A stretch of 64,000 nucleotides of DNA, from the NCBI RefSeq assembly GCF_016925675.1, contig NZ_CP070506.1, forward strand, positions 5,082,501 to 5,146,500. The letters are read 5' to 3'. The stretch is from Pseudomonas hygromyciniae. Lineage in GTDB: Bacteria; Pseudomonadota; Gammaproteobacteria; Pseudomonadales; Pseudomonadaceae. Below are positions 21,950 through 31,158 of the stretch, piece by piece. The position numbers and the translations under genes were made by a program. The notes below the pieces were generated by a model. The model was not told where the DNA came from and did no database searches. It was given only the letters and a program-made list of their open reading frames with translations. The first letter of the stretch is position 1, and every line of letters begins with the position of its first letter.

Positions 21950-22909
21950 TCAGGATTGGTAAACGCGCGCAAAACCTGCGCGGATTTTGTCTTCCGGCAA
22001 TTCGTCGGCAATAAACACAATCACACTCTCCCGCGCCTCGCCCTCGGCCCATTCGGTGTCCCAATCGAACCCGTAGAGCTTGAGCACGCCCTGGAACACC
22101 ATGCGCCGATCCTCCCCGGCAATGTTCAGTACGCCCTTGTAGCGCAGCAGTTGCTTGCCATGTTCTTCCAGCAGTTCGTTCATGAACTCACTGAGGCGGT
22201 CGATATCCAGCGGTTGTTCGGTGCGCAGCACCAGGCTGGAGATACGGTCGATGGAAGGTGCCTGGCTGACCGGGCGCAAGGTCATGCCCGCGTTGAGATT
22301 GAAGCCGCGCACATCCAGTAGTTCAGCCAAATCGATCTTGCCATGTTCCACCACGCGAATCGGCGCGCGACGGTTGATGCGCGTCAGGCGCTGGCTGAGG
22401 GCCTCGAAACTGGCGTCGTCCACCAGATCGCGCTTGCTCACCAGCAGGCGGTCGGCAAAGCCGATCTGGGCCTGGGCGATGGTCTGGGTCAGGTGGTGTT
22501 CGGCGTGGGCGGCGTCCACCAGGGTGATGATGCCGTCGAGGATATAGCGTTCGCGCAGTTCTTCATCGATGAAAAAGGTCTGAGCCACCGGCGCCGGGTC
22601 GGCCAGGCCGGTGCACTCGATCACCAGGCGGTCGAAGGCGATCTCGCCGCTGTCCAGGCGTTCGAGCAGCAGGTACAGGGCTTTGGTCAGGTCGGTGTGG
22701 ATGGTGCAGCACACGCAGCCGTTGGACAGGGTCATGACTTGGACCGGCTCATCGCCCAGCAACTGGGTGTCGATACCGGCGTCGCTGAATTCGTTTTCGA
22801 TCACGGCGATTTTCAAGCCGTGTTCGGCCTTGAGCAGATGACGCAACAAGGTGGTCTTGCCAGCGCCGAGGAAGCCGCTGAGGACGGTGACGGGGATGGG
22901 AGAGGACAA
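21950..22909 (-). CDS. CobW/P47K family GTPase (G3E metallochaperone)
   Basis: A 319-aa G3E GTPase likely to be a zinc or cobalt metallochaperone. Walker A is GFLGAGKTT near residue 13, the metal-binding CxCC motif is SNGCVCCTI, and a CobW C-terminal domain covers about 220-315. I place the start at TTG 22909 (MSSPIPVTVLSG): AGGAG lies 8 bases upstream. The longer open frame begins inside a REP and adds translated repeat sequence. It lies upstream of glyA in the opposite direction, and the YbdD and CstA genes lie upstream of it on the same strand. It matches PA4604. Confidence 0.88.
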   Translation of the reverse strand: MSSPIPVTVLSGFLGAGKTTLLRHLLKAEHGLKIAVIENEFSDAGIDTQLLGDEPVQVMTLSNGCVCCTIHTDLTKALYLLLERLDSGEIAFDRLVIECTGLADPAPVAQTFFIDEELRERYILDGIITLVDAAHAEHHLTQTIAQAQIGFADRLLVSKRDLVDDASFEALSQRLTRINRRAPIRVVEHGKIDLAELLDVRGFNLNAGMTLRPVSQAPSIDRISSLVLRTEQPLDIDRLSEFMNELLEEHGKQLLRYKGVLNIAGEDRRMVFQGVLKLYGFDWDTEWAEGEARESVIVFIADELPEDKIRAGFARVYQS

Positions 22910-22944
22910 AAATATTCTCCTGAAAAATGGGAACGCAAAAACCA

Positions 22945-23046
22945 CTGTAGGAGTGAGCTTGCTCGCGAAGAACGTCAACGATAACGCGTGCTATCAGGAT
23001 GCACGTGGTGTCCTTGGGTTTTTCGCGAGCAAGCTCGCTCCTACAG
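22945..23046. repeat. REPIN between CobW and ybdD genes
   Basis: Arms CTGTAGGAGTGAGCTTGCTC and GAGCAAGCTCGCTCCTACAG, one base apart from the consensus in the left arm. It separates ybdD from the CobW gene. Confidence 0.85.
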
Positions 23047-23065
23047 TTAAAGCAGTTTTACCAAC

Positions 23066-23263
23066 TTAACAGCACTTGGGCCCGCCCTTGCCGCCGTAAC
23101 GGGCTTCCTGGCGTTCCCGGAAGAACGCCTTGTAGTCCATCATCGGCTTGTCCGGGTGCTTGGTTTGCATATGCTCGACGTAGGTGTCGTAGTCGGGCAT
23201 GCCGACCATCAGGCGTGCGGCCTGACCGAGGTATTTACCGAGGCGACCAATGTCATTGAACAT
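23066..23263 (-). CDS. ybdD: YbdD/YjiX family small protein
   Basis: A 65-aa protein ([21 protein letters not shown]) with the family motif [13 protein letters not shown] and a Cys-Cys C terminus (GGPKCC). It lies 15 bases after the cstA stop on the same strand, as ybdD follows cstA in many bacteria, so the two are almost certainly cotranscribed. The family is thought to work with the CstA/BtsT peptide or pyruvate transporters; its exact role is not settled. Confidence 0.9.
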   Translation of the reverse strand: MFNDIGRLGKYLGQAARLMVGMPDYDTYVEHMQTKHPDKPMMDYKAFFRERQEARYGGKGGPKCC

Positions 23264-23278
23264 GTTTGCAACCCTCTA

Positions 23279-25345
23279 TCACGCGTCCGGCATGGCTTGG
23301 AATGGCGCTTCTTTATCCGTACGTTCCTTGGTACCCCAGGCGGCCACGCCGACTTTGATCGCATAGAACAGGATGCTGAAGACCACGAACAGGAACAGTA
23401 CCGTCAGCGTCGCGTTGGTGTAGGCGTTCCAAATCACATGCTGCATCTGGTCGATGCTCTTCGCCGGAGCGAGGATCTGCCCGTTGGCCAGCGCATCGCT
23501 GTACTTCTTGGCCAGCGACAGGAAGCCGATGGCCGGGTTGGCGTCGAACAGCTTGATAAAGCCTGCGGTGGTGGTGCAGATCAGCAGCCAGACAGCCGGC
23601 AGCAGCGTGACCCAGATGTAGCGCTGGCGCTTCATTTTGATCAGCACAACAGTTGCGAGCATCAGCGCGATACCGGCCAGCATCTGGTTGGAGATGCCGA
23701 ACAGCGGCCACAAGGTGTTGATGCCACCCAGCGGGTCGATCACGCCTTGATACAGCAGGTAACCCCACATCGCCACACAGCCTGCAGTTGCGATCAGGTT
23801 GGCGGTCCAGGACTCGGTACGCTTGAGCGCCGGAACGAAAGAGCCGAGCAGATCCTGGAGCATGAAGCGACCGGCACGGGTACCGGCGTCAACTGCAGTC
23901 AGGATGAACAGTGCTTCGAACAGGATCGCAAAGTGGTACCAGAATGCCATGGTGTTTTCACCCGGCAGCACACTGTGCAGGATCTGCGCGATACCGACCG
24001 CCAGGGTCGGCGCACCGCCGGCACGGGCCAGGATGGTGGTTTCACCGATATCGTTGGCCACTGCCTGCAGCGCTTCCGGGGTAATTGCAAAGCCCCAACT
24101 GCTGACGGTCTGCGCAACGGTCACCACATCAGTGCCGACAATCGCCGCAGGGCTGTTCATGGCGAAGTACACGCCTGGCTCGATCACCGAAGCGGCAACC
24201 ATGGCCATGATGGCGACGAACGACTCCATCAACATGCCGCCATAACCGATGTAGCGCGAGTGGGCTTCATTGGCCAACAACTTGGGCGTGGTGCCCGAGG
24301 AGATCAGCGCATGGAAGCCGGACACCGCACCACAGGCGATGGTGATGAACAGGAACGGGAACAGGCCGCCCTTCCATACCGGGCCAGTGCCATCGATAAA
24401 CTGGGTCAGCGCTGGCATTTTCAGGTCAGGCATGGTGACCAGGATGCCGATCGCCAGGGCGATGATCGTGCCGATTTTCAGGAACGTCGACAGGTAGTCA
24501 CGGGGCGCCAGGATCAGCCACACCGGCAGTACCGCCGCCACGAAACCGTAGCCGACCAACATCCAGGTGATCTGGATCCCGGTGAAGGTGAAGGCCTTGG
24601 CCCATACCGGATCAGCGGCGATCTGCCCACCCAGCCAGATCGAACCCAGCAGCAACAGCACGCCGATGATCGAGATCTCGCCGATGCGGCCCGGGCGGAT
24701 GTAGCGCATGTACACGCCCATGAACATCGCGATCGGGATGGTCGCCATCACCGTAAAGATGCCCCACGGGCTTTCAGCCAGGGCCTTGACCACGATCAGC
24801 GACAGCACCGCGAGGATGATGATCATGATCAGGAAGCAGCCAAACAGCGCGATGGTCCCGGGAATGCGGCCCATCTCTTCGCGAACCATATCCCCCAGGG
24901 AGCGGCCGTTGCGACGAGTGGACAGGAACAGGATCATGAAGTCCTGCACCGCACCCGCCAGCACCACACCGGCAATCAGCCACAGGGTACCTGGCAGGTA
25001 GCCCATCTGCGCGGCCAAGACCGGCCCGACCAAAGGACCTGCACCGGCAATGGCGGCGAAGTGGTGACCGAACAGAATATGTTTGTTGGTCGGCACATAG
25101 TCCAGACCGTCGTTGTTGATCACTGCGGGGGTGGCCCGCCGTGGATCGAGTTGCATCACATTATTTGCGATGAACAGGCTGTAGTAACGATAAGCCACCA
25201 GATAAATGGCGACTGCCGCGACTACAATCCACAAGGCGTTGATCGCCTCGCCGCGACGCAAAGCCACTACGCCCAGGGCGCACGCTCCTACGATTGCCAG
25301 CAACAGCCAGGGTAGATGGCGGAGCAGGCTATTATTATTTTTCAT
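23279..25345 (-). CDS. cstA: Carbon starvation protein CstA (peptide/pyruvate transporter)
   Basis: A 688-aa inner-membrane transporter with about 16 to 18 hydrophobic segments. The family core motif GPLVGPVLAAQMGYLPG is near residue 120, preceded by HHFAAIAGAG. In E. coli CstA takes up peptides and pyruvate, and the related BtsT takes up pyruvate; which applies here is not readable from sequence. The ybdD gene follows at 15 bases. The start at ATG 25345 (MKNNNSLLRHLPW) is followed directly by a hydrophobic segment. It matches PA4606 in synteny. Confidence 0.93.
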   Translation of the reverse strand: MKNNNSLLRHLPWLLLAIVGACALGVVALRRGEAINALWIVVAAVAIYLVAYRYYSLFIANNVMQLDPRRATPAVINNDGLDYVPTNKHILFGHHFAAIAGAGPLVGPVLAAQMGYLPGTLWLIAGVVLAGAVQDFMILFLSTRRNGRSLGDMVREEMGRIPGTIALFGCFLIMIIILAVLSLIVVKALAESPWGIFTVMATIPIAMFMGVYMRYIRPGRIGEISIIGVLLLLGSIWLGGQIAADPVWAKAFTFTGIQITWMLVGYGFVAAVLPVWLILAPRDYLSTFLKIGTIIALAIGILVTMPDLKMPALTQFIDGTGPVWKGGLFPFLFITIACGAVSGFHALISSGTTPKLLANEAHSRYIGYGGMLMESFVAIMAMVAASVIEPGVYFAMNSPAAIVGTDVVTVAQTVSSWGFAITPEALQAVANDIGETTILARAGGAPTLAVGIAQILHSVLPGENTMAFWYHFAILFEALFILTAVDAGTRAGRFMLQDLLGSFVPALKRTESWTANLIATAGCVAMWGYLLYQGVIDPLGGINTLWPLFGISNQMLAGIALMLATVVLIKMKRQRYIWVTLLPAVWLLICTTTAGFIKLFDANPAIGFLSLAKKYSDALANGQILAPAKSIDQMQHVIWNAYTNATLTVLFLFVVFSILFYAIKVGVAAWGTKERTDKEAPFQAMPDA

Positions 25346-25518
25346 TTTTATATTCCAGCCAGGTTGGACAGAAAGACAGCCAGTCCGAGTTTAGCGCGCT
25401 GCGCCTTAAAGACCAGCCCCCTACGTTGGTCTAGAGCCTTGCCGGGGTGAAAAAGGCAGAAATAAACGCCCGATAATGGCGCAAGGCTACAATTGCTGTA
25501 CCTACCGAGGGTTTCACC

Positions 25519-25887
25519 ATGAGCGAGCAGCCATCAGATCGACGCCGTTTTCGGCGGATTGCCTTCGATGCCAAGACCGAACTCAAGCAGAACGGCCAGA
25601 AATGGCCTGTGCAGTTAGTGGATTTATCGCTCAAAGGGCTGCTGGTACAAAAGCCCACGCCATGGCTGGCCAAGGGTGACGAGCCGTTTGATGTGGACAT
25701 TCATTTGGACGCCGATACGGACGTCAGCATGCAAGTGCGGCTGGCCCATGACGACAACGGGCAACTGGGGTTTGTCTGTAAGCATATCGACGTGAACTCG
25801 ATCAGCCACTTGCGCAGGTTGATCGAGCTGAATCTGGGGGATGAGGACGAGCTGCATCGGGAGCTGGGCGAGTTGCTGAGCATCTGA
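25519..25887 (+). CDS. mapZ: PilZ domain c-di-GMP receptor (MapZ-like)
   Basis: A 122-aa single-domain PilZ protein. The c-di-GMP binding signature is complete: RRRFRR at residues 8-13 and D35-L-S37-L-K-G40. Size, start and these positions agree with P. aeruginosa PA4608 (MapZ), which inhibits the chemotaxis methyltransferase CheR1 when c-di-GMP is bound. It is placed between cstA and radA as in PAO1. A GAGGG ribosome site precedes ATG 25519. No chemotaxis genes are nearby, so the partner is inferred from the family. Confidence 0.9.
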   Translation: MSEQPSDRRRFRRIAFDAKTELKQNGQKWPVQLVDLSLKGLLVQKPTPWLAKGDEPFDVDIHLDADTDVSMQVRLAHDDNGQLGFVCKHIDVNSISHLRRLIELNLGDEDELHRELGELLSI

Positions 25888-25904
25888 CGATGCGCACACG
25901 TCAA

Positions 25905-25986
25905 TGTGTGGCTTGCCTGCGATGGCGACGTGTCAGTCAGGGATGCATCGACTGATTCGACGCCATCGCAGGCAAGCCAGCTCACA
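25905..25986. repeat. REPIN, degenerate (GCTTGCCTGCGATGG type)
   Basis: The left arm GTGTGGCTTGCCTGCGATGG has lost the GGGAGC part. The right arm reads CCATCGCAGGCAAGCCAGCTCAC. It lies between the PilZ gene and radA, which converge. Confidence 0.7.
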
Positions 25987-26006
25987 AGGTTCTGTGGTGC
26001 TGCGGG

Positions 26007-27374
26007 TTACTCGAACAAGGCATCCAGAGCCTGTTCCAGACGCGTCACCGCAATCACCTGCAAGCCTGGTGGCGCCTCCTTCGGTGCATTGCCCTTGGGC
26101 ACGATGGCGCGCTTGAAGCCATGCTTGGCCGCCTCCTTCAGACGCTCCTGGCCGCTGGGCACCGGGCGTACCTCGCCCGACAGGCCCACTTCACCAAACA
26201 CCAACAGGTCATGGGGCAATGGCCGATTGCGCAGGCTCGACATCACGGCCGCCATCAATGCCAGGTCCGACGCGGTTTCCAGCACCTTGACGCCGCCGAC
26301 CACGTTGAGGAACACGTCCTGGTCATGGGTTGGAATCCCACCGTGGCGATGCAGCACCGCCAGCAGCATCGCCAGGCGGTTCTGATCCAGGCCCAGGGTC
26401 ACACGGCGCGGGTTGGCCAGATGGCTGTCGTCCACCAGGGCCTGGACTTCCACCAGCATTGGCCGGGTGCCCTCCCACGTCGCCATCACCACACTGCCCG
26501 GGACCTCTTCCTGGGCGCGGGTCAGAAAAATCGCCGAGGGGTTGGAGACTTCTTTGAGCCCCCGGTCCGTCATGGCGAACACCCCCAGTTCGTTGACCGC
26601 TCCGAAACGGTTTTTTACCGCCCGCAACAGACGCAGGCGCCCGTCGGACTCGCCCTCGAAATACAGCACCGTATCGACCATATGCTCCAGCACCCGCGGG
26701 CCGGCCAACGCGCCTTCCTTGGTGACATGGCCGACCAGGAAAATCGCCGTACCGCTTTGCTTGGCATAGCGCACCAGCAGTGCCGCGCTCTCCCGCACCT
26801 GGGACACCCCACCCGGTGCCGATTGCAGTTGCTCGGTGAAGATCGTCTGGATCGAGTCGATCACCATCACCTTGGGTTTTTCCACACGGGCGGTGGCGAT
26901 GATGCTTTCGATACAGGTCTCGGTCATGACCCGTAGCTGGTCCTGGGGCAAGCCCAGGCGACGGGCGCGCATGGCCACTTGCTGCTGGGATTCTTCGCCG
27001 GTGACATACAAGGCCGGCATACGGCTGGCGATGCTGCACAGGGTCTGCAGGAGGATGGTCGACTTGCCGATGCCCGGATCACCGCCGATCAGCACTACAG
27101 AGCCGTCCACCAGGCCGCCACCGAGCACCCGGTCAAGCTCGCCGGAAGCGGTGGAGAAGCGCGGAATTTCTTCGACGCTGACTTCAGCCAGGGTCTTGAT
27201 CTGGGCTTGCTGGCCGGTCCAGCCTGCGCGACCGGTGGGTGCTGCGGCGCCGCCACTTTCAATCATGGTTTCAGTGAGGGTGTTCCACGCCCCACATTCG
27301 CCACACTGGCCCGCCCATTTGGGAAAGGTCGCGCCGCACTCCGTGCAGCCGTACATGCGCTTGGCCTTTGCCAT
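26007..27374 (-). CDS. radA: DNA repair protein RadA
   Basis: A 455-aa RecA-like ATPase that promotes branch migration in recombinational repair. An N-terminal zinc finger (CTECGATFPKWAGQCGECG), Walker A GGDPGIGKST near residue 97, the RadA-specific KNRFG motif, and a C-terminal Lon-protease-like domain with DLALMAAVMSS are all visible. Length matches E. coli RadA (about 460 aa). It starts at ATG 27374 and lies downstream of ankB on the same strand with a 35-base gap, so readthrough from katB-ankB is possible. Confidence 0.96.
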   Translation of the reverse strand: MAKAKRMYGCTECGATFPKWAGQCGECGAWNTLTETMIESGGAAAPTGRAGWTGQQAQIKTLAEVSVEEIPRFSTASGELDRVLGGGLVDGSVVLIGGDPGIGKSTILLQTLCSIASRMPALYVTGEESQQQVAMRARRLGLPQDQLRVMTETCIESIIATARVEKPKVMVIDSIQTIFTEQLQSAPGGVSQVRESAALLVRYAKQSGTAIFLVGHVTKEGALAGPRVLEHMVDTVLYFEGESDGRLRLLRAVKNRFGAVNELGVFAMTDRGLKEVSNPSAIFLTRAQEEVPGSVVMATWEGTRPMLVEVQALVDDSHLANPRRVTLGLDQNRLAMLLAVLHRHGGIPTHDQDVFLNVVGGVKVLETASDLALMAAVMSSLRNRPLPHDLLVFGEVGLSGEVRPVPSGQERLKEAAKHGFKRAIVPKGNAPKEAPPGLQVIAVTRLEQALDALFE

Positions 27375-27409
27375 CTGAGAACCTCCAACCGAAAAACCGC
27401 GATGATAGC

Positions 27410-27940
27410 TCAGCGCGGCGGTGCGGTACGGATTTCCCCGTTGGCCAATCGTGTAGCGCTGTTGCCCAGCGGGTCTTCGGCGTTCAGGTCAGCGCCTTGG
27501 GCCTTGAGCGCATCAAGCAATTCGACGCGTTTGAACAGCCCGGCGTACATGGCCGCCGTCTGTCCGGCGCCGTTGCGTTGGTCGGGGTTGCAGGCGGTGC
27601 CCAGCAAGCGCCGGGCAATGCTCAGCTCGCCCTTGAAGATCGCGCCCATCAACGCCGTATTACCGCGGTTGTCCTGCACGCACGCATCGGCACCGGCCGC
27701 CAGCAGTTGCTCCACGGCCGGCCCCTGCCCGTGATAGGCGGCGAGGATCAGCGCGGTGTAACCCTTGTCATCAACGGTATTGAGGGAATAGCCGGACTCG
27801 ATAAAGGTGTTGAGCATTTCCACGTCGCCACGCCGGGCGGCGTCGAAGTAGTAATCCTGTAACTGCGCCTTGAGCGCCTGCGGCTCGGCGAACACGCTCA
27901 AGGACCAGCAGGCCAAAAGCGCCCCAATAAAGCTACGCAT
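27410..27940 (-). CDS. ankB: Ankyrin repeat protein AnkB (periplasmic, KatB partner)
   Basis: A 176-aa protein with a signal peptide (MRSFIGALLACWSLSVFA) and about four ankyrin repeats, e.g. GYTALILAAYHGQGPAVEQLLAAGA as positions in one repeat. It is encoded just downstream of katB. P. aeruginosa AnkB is known to be needed for full KatB activity and peroxide resistance, and gene order here is the same. I start at ATG 27940, with GAGG 9 bases upstream; the TTG at 27946 leaves too little spacing. A REPIN lies between katB and ankB. Confidence 0.85.
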   Translation of the reverse strand: MRSFIGALLACWSLSVFAEPQALKAQLQDYYFDAARRGDVEMLNTFIESGYSLNTVDDKGYTALILAAYHGQGPAVEQLLAAGADACVQDNRGNTALMGAIFKGELSIARRLLGTACNPDQRNGAGQTAAMYAGLFKRVELLDALKAQGADLNAEDPLGNSATRLANGEIRTAPPR

Positions 27941-27962
27941 CTTCAAAATCCTCTACGACCCC

Positions 27963-28063
27963 CTGTAGGAGCGAGCTGGCTCGCGAAGAACGTAAGGGCA
28001 CCGCGTTAATCCTGAATGTACGCGGTGCCCTTGAGAGTTTCGCGAGCAAGCTCGCTCCTACAG
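27963..28063. repeat. REPIN between katB and ankB
   Basis: Arms CTGTAGGAGCGAGC and GCTCGCTCCTACAG. Sitting in the intercistronic space it could alter the katB:ankB expression ratio by folding in the mRNA. Confidence 0.87.
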
Positions 28064-28078
28064 AAGTGGGTATTAAGA

Positions 28079-29620
28079 TCAGTCGTTCAGTTTTTCGGCC
28101 AGGGCCTTGACGCGTGACAGATCACCCTTGGCCACTTTGGCCACGCCAGTGCCATATTCCGGGTCGGCCTTGTACAGGAACGACAGAATAATGTGCTTGC
28201 TGACGTCATCCGTGGTCGCCAGGGAGCCACCGAAGCTGTCGATCAAGTCCTGGCGTTCCTTCTTGCTGAAGGAGCGATACAAGTCGCCCGCCTGCTTGAA
28301 GTTCTGCTCACGCTGGATCTTCGCCTGCTGGGTGCTGCCGGCAAGGGCCATCTGGCTGTAACGCGCACTTTGCGGCTCTTCCCGCGGTTCCAGGCGGCTT
28401 GGCTGGTAATTCACGCCGCTGCTGGTCTTGCCGAAGTTCATCGCGCCATCCTGGTTACCGTTGTTGACGGTGACCCGTGGTGCGTTGATCGGCAATTGCA
28501 GGGCATTGGCGCCCAGGCGGTACATTTGCGTATCCGCATAGGAGAACACTCGGCCTTGCAACAGACGGTCTTCCGACGGTTCGATGCCCGGCACCAGGTT
28601 TGCCGGGGCCATGGCCACTTGCTCGGTTTCCTGGAAGACGTTGGCCGGGTTGCGGTTGAGCACCATCTGCCCAACTTTGCGTTCTGGAACATCGGGCCAG
28701 ATCTTAGTGGCGTCCAGAGGGTCGAAATCAAACTTGGCCAGCTCTTCAGGCTTGAGGACTTGTACATACAGATCCCACTTGGGGAAGTTGCCCTTGTTGA
28801 TCTGTGTGACCAAGTCGTTAGTCAGATGGCTGTAATCACGGCCCTGGACGTCAACAACTTGCTTGGGGTCCAGATTCTTGATGCCTTGCAGGCTCTTCCA
28901 GTGGAACTTGACGTAATGCACTTGCCCCTTGGCATTGATCAACTTGTAGGCATGGACGCCATTGCCATCCATCTCTCGGTAACTGGTCGGCGTGCCGGAG
29001 TTCGAATACAGCTCGGTCAAGGTCCGGGTAGCTTCAGGAACATGGGAGAAGAAGTCGAAACGACGGGAGTCGTCATCCAGGTTAGTGCGCGGGTCCGGCT
29101 TGAACGCATGCACCATGTCCGGGAACTTGATCGCATCACGGATAAAGAATGTCGGGAAGTTGTTGCCCACCAAGTCCCAGTTACCTTCGGCGGTATAGAA
29201 CTTGGTGGAGAAACCGCGAGGATCGCGCAATGTTTCCGGGGAGTGGTTGCCGTGGACCACGGACGAGAAGCGCACAAACACCGGCGTGGCTTCGCCGGCC
29301 GCAAATACTTTGGCCTTGGTCAGGTCGCTGAGGTTATCAGTGACCGTGAAGGTGCCATGGGCGCCCGTGCCACGGGCATGCACCACACGCTCGGGAATGC
29401 GCTCGCGGTCAAAGCGCTGCAGCTTCTGGATCAGTTGCACATCCTGGAGCAGGACCGGGCCGTTCGCACCCGCGGTCTGCGAGTTCTGGTTGTCACCCAC
29501 CGCCGCACCGTTATCGCGGGTCAGGTTGGCGGCACTGACCGACAACGACAATAGACTGATACCGGCAACCAACAGCAGATTGCGCGCAGCAATAGGCCTG
29601 CGACTAATAAGGTTTTTCAT
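28079..29620 (-). CDS. katB: Periplasmic catalase KatB
   Basis: A 513-aa monofunctional haem catalase with a signal peptide of about 30 residues (MKNLISRRPIAARNLLLVAG), so periplasmic like P. aeruginosa KatB, which has the same length. Catalytic His81 is in RVVHARG and Asn154 in GNNFP, 73 residues apart as in bovine catalase; the proximal Tyr lies in RVFSYADTQMYRLG. The ATG at 29620 has GAGGAATCC upstream. The 31-residue extension in the longer frame is unconserved. It is likely induced by peroxide through OxyR; I could not pick out an OxyR site. The ankB gene follows. Confidence 0.96.
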   Translation of the reverse strand: MKNLISRRPIAARNLLLVAGISLLSLSVSAANLTRDNGAAVGDNQNSQTAGANGPVLLQDVQLIQKLQRFDRERIPERVVHARGTGAHGTFTVTDNLSDLTKAKVFAAGEATPVFVRFSSVVHGNHSPETLRDPRGFSTKFYTAEGNWDLVGNNFPTFFIRDAIKFPDMVHAFKPDPRTNLDDDSRRFDFFSHVPEATRTLTELYSNSGTPTSYREMDGNGVHAYKLINAKGQVHYVKFHWKSLQGIKNLDPKQVVDVQGRDYSHLTNDLVTQINKGNFPKWDLYVQVLKPEELAKFDFDPLDATKIWPDVPERKVGQMVLNRNPANVFQETEQVAMAPANLVPGIEPSEDRLLQGRVFSYADTQMYRLGANALQLPINAPRVTVNNGNQDGAMNFGKTSSGVNYQPSRLEPREEPQSARYSQMALAGSTQQAKIQREQNFKQAGDLYRSFSKKERQDLIDSFGGSLATTDDVSKHIILSFLYKADPEYGTGVAKVAKGDLSRVKALAEKLND

Positions 29621-29905
29621 CAAGGATTCCTCTGGTTTTATAGGCACTTTTAAGGGTGCATGCCAAAGGCTAGTGATCCTGGCGCCAGAAGATAAATAGA
29701 AAACCCCCACCAACCCGATTGAAAAAATAGTGTGTTAAGCCACTGAAATAGCGGGTATTTCGCGCGCGATTGATGGCACTTTGCAAACTATTTGCGTTTT
29801 AATGTGTCGATTACAACGAGCTTTGTTAACAGTTGTGTCGAGCAAGCCACTGCAGACTGACTTACACTAAGTTCCTCTCCTCTCAACTGTAACAAGGAAT
29901 AACCA

Positions 29906-30322
29906 ATGGGCGTGATCAGTGAGTTCAAGGCCTTCGCGGTCAAAGGTAATGTGGTCGACATGGCGGTCGGTATTATCATCGGCGCCGCCTTCGGCAAAAT
30001 TGTTTCGTCCTTTGTAGGCGACGTGGTAATGCCTCCAATCGGCCTGCTGATCGGTGGGGTGGATTTCGGTGACTTGGCGGTAACGCTCAAGGCAGCCCAG
30101 GGCGATGTTCCAGCAGTGGTCCTGGCCTACGGCAAATTCATCCAGAGCATCATTGACTTCGTGATCGTCGCGTTCGCAATCTTCATGGGCGTCAAGGCCA
30201 TCAACCGCCTCAAGCGTGAAGAAGCCGCCGCGCCAAGCCTGCCGCCGGTGCCGACCAAAGAAGAGGAACTGCTGGGAGAGATCCGCGACCTGCTCAAGGC
30301 TCAGAACAACAAGCCCCTGTAG
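29906..30322 (+). CDS. mscL: Large-conductance mechanosensitive channel MscL
   Basis: A 138-aa homopentameric inner-membrane channel that opens under membrane tension to release solutes on hypo-osmotic shock. The N-terminal amphipathic helix [21 protein letters not shown], with its [11 protein letters not shown]1 motif, and a second hydrophobic segment near 75-100 are present. A cytoplasmic charged C terminus ([16 protein letters not shown]) follows. CAAGGAA precedes ATG 29906. It is divergent from katB and convergent with fpr, sharing a bidirectional terminator with the latter. Confidence 0.97.
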   Translation: MGVISEFKAFAVKGNVVDMAVGIIIGAAFGKIVSSFVGDVVMPPIGLLIGGVDFGDLAVTLKAAQGDVPAVVLAYGKFIQSIIDFVIVAFAIFMGVKAINRLKREEAAAPSLPPVPTKEEELLGEIRDLLKAQNNKPL

Positions 30323-30350
30323 CCGACCTGCAACACCTGTCGGCCACTTA

Positions 30351-30380
30351 AAAAAGGCGCCTCTGACCGGGCGCCTTTTT
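30351..30380. terminator. Bidirectional terminator between mscL and fpr
   Basis: AAAAAGGCGC(C) and GGCGCCTTTTT form a perfect GC stem flanked by an A-run and a T-run, so it can terminate both the rightward mscL and the leftward fpr transcripts. Confidence 0.92.
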
Positions 30381-30381
30381 G

Positions 30382-31158
30382 CTACCAGTAGTTTTCTACC
30401 GCCACCTGCCCTGGCCGACGCGCCAGGCTCAATTGCATATCGCGCTGTTTGAGCAACGTGCGGGTGTCGTCGATCATCTGCGGGTTGCCGCAAATCATCA
30501 CCCGCGAATGCTCTGGCGTCAGAGCCACGCCCGCCGCACGTTCCAGTTCACCATTTTCGATCAGGGTGGTGATACGCCCATTCAATACGCCCGGGAGCTT
30601 CTCACGGGTCACGATGGGCAGGTAGGTGAGTTTATAGGCGTGTTCCTTAAGGTAGTCACGCTCGCCCAACTCCTGGATAAGTGTCTGGTAGGCCAGCTCG
30701 CGAGCCTCGCGGGCGCTGTAGACCAGAATGATGCGCTCGAATTTTTCCCAGACTTCAAAGTCCTGCAGGATCGACAGAAACGGCGCAATGCCGGTGCCGG
30801 TACCCAGCAACCACAGGTCCCGGCCATCGACAAACCGGTCCAGGGTCAGAAAGCCGGTGGCTTGGCGCTCCACCAGCAGGTCATCGCCGGCACGCAAGCG
30901 GCTCAATTCACTGGTGAACTCTCCGCCGGGAACCACAATGGAGAAGAACTCCAGGAACTCATCGAAGGGCGACGACACCACCGAATAAGCGCGCCACACC
31001 AGGCTGCCATCGGGCTTGCTCACACCCAGGCGGACAAACTGCCCCGCGACAAAACGAAACCCCTGGTCGCGGGTGGTGCGCAAGGTAAACAGACTGGGGG
31101 TCAATGACTGCACTTCAATCAGGGTCTGGCGTGTGAATTTTTCAGCACTGGCCGTCAT
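30382..31158 (-). CDS. fpr: Ferredoxin/flavodoxin-NADP reductase
   Basis: A 258-aa FAD flavoprotein that shuttles electrons between NADPH and ferredoxin or flavodoxin. FAD-binding RAYSVVSSP, NADP-binding GTGTGIAPFLSIL and the CGNPQM motif are in family order. The C terminus ends VENYW, as in E. coli Fpr (EHYW), rather than the FVEK end I recall for P. aeruginosa FprA, so this resembles the FprB-type enzyme. I start at ATG 31158 (MTASAEKFTR); the longer frame adds 18 unconserved residues. A common role is iron-sulfur repair and oxidative-stress defence, which fits its place near katB. Confidence 0.9.
   Translation of the reverse strand: MTASAEKFTRQTLIEVQSLTPSLFTLRTTRDQGFRFVAGQFVRLGVSKPDGSLVWRAYSVVSSPFDEFLEFFSIVVPGGEFTSELSRLRAGDDLLVERQATGFLTLDRFVDGRDLWLLGTGTGIAPFLSILQDFEVWEKFERIILVYSAREARELAYQTLIQELGERDYLKEHAYKLTYLPIVTREKLPGVLNGRITTLIENGELERAAGVALTPEHSRVMICGNPQMIDDTRTLLKQRDMQLSLARRPGQVAVENYW

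Noticed and set aside
22910..22978. N-terminal extension of the CobW gene (FFASKLTPT...)
   Set aside because: It is translated REP sequence. The same FFASKLAPT peptide appears in other frames that read through REPs, so it is not protein-coding.
29621..29905. An OxyR site in the katB-mscL spacer
   Set aside because: Several ATAG and CTAT words occur, but not in the required spacing, so no site is supported from the sequence.
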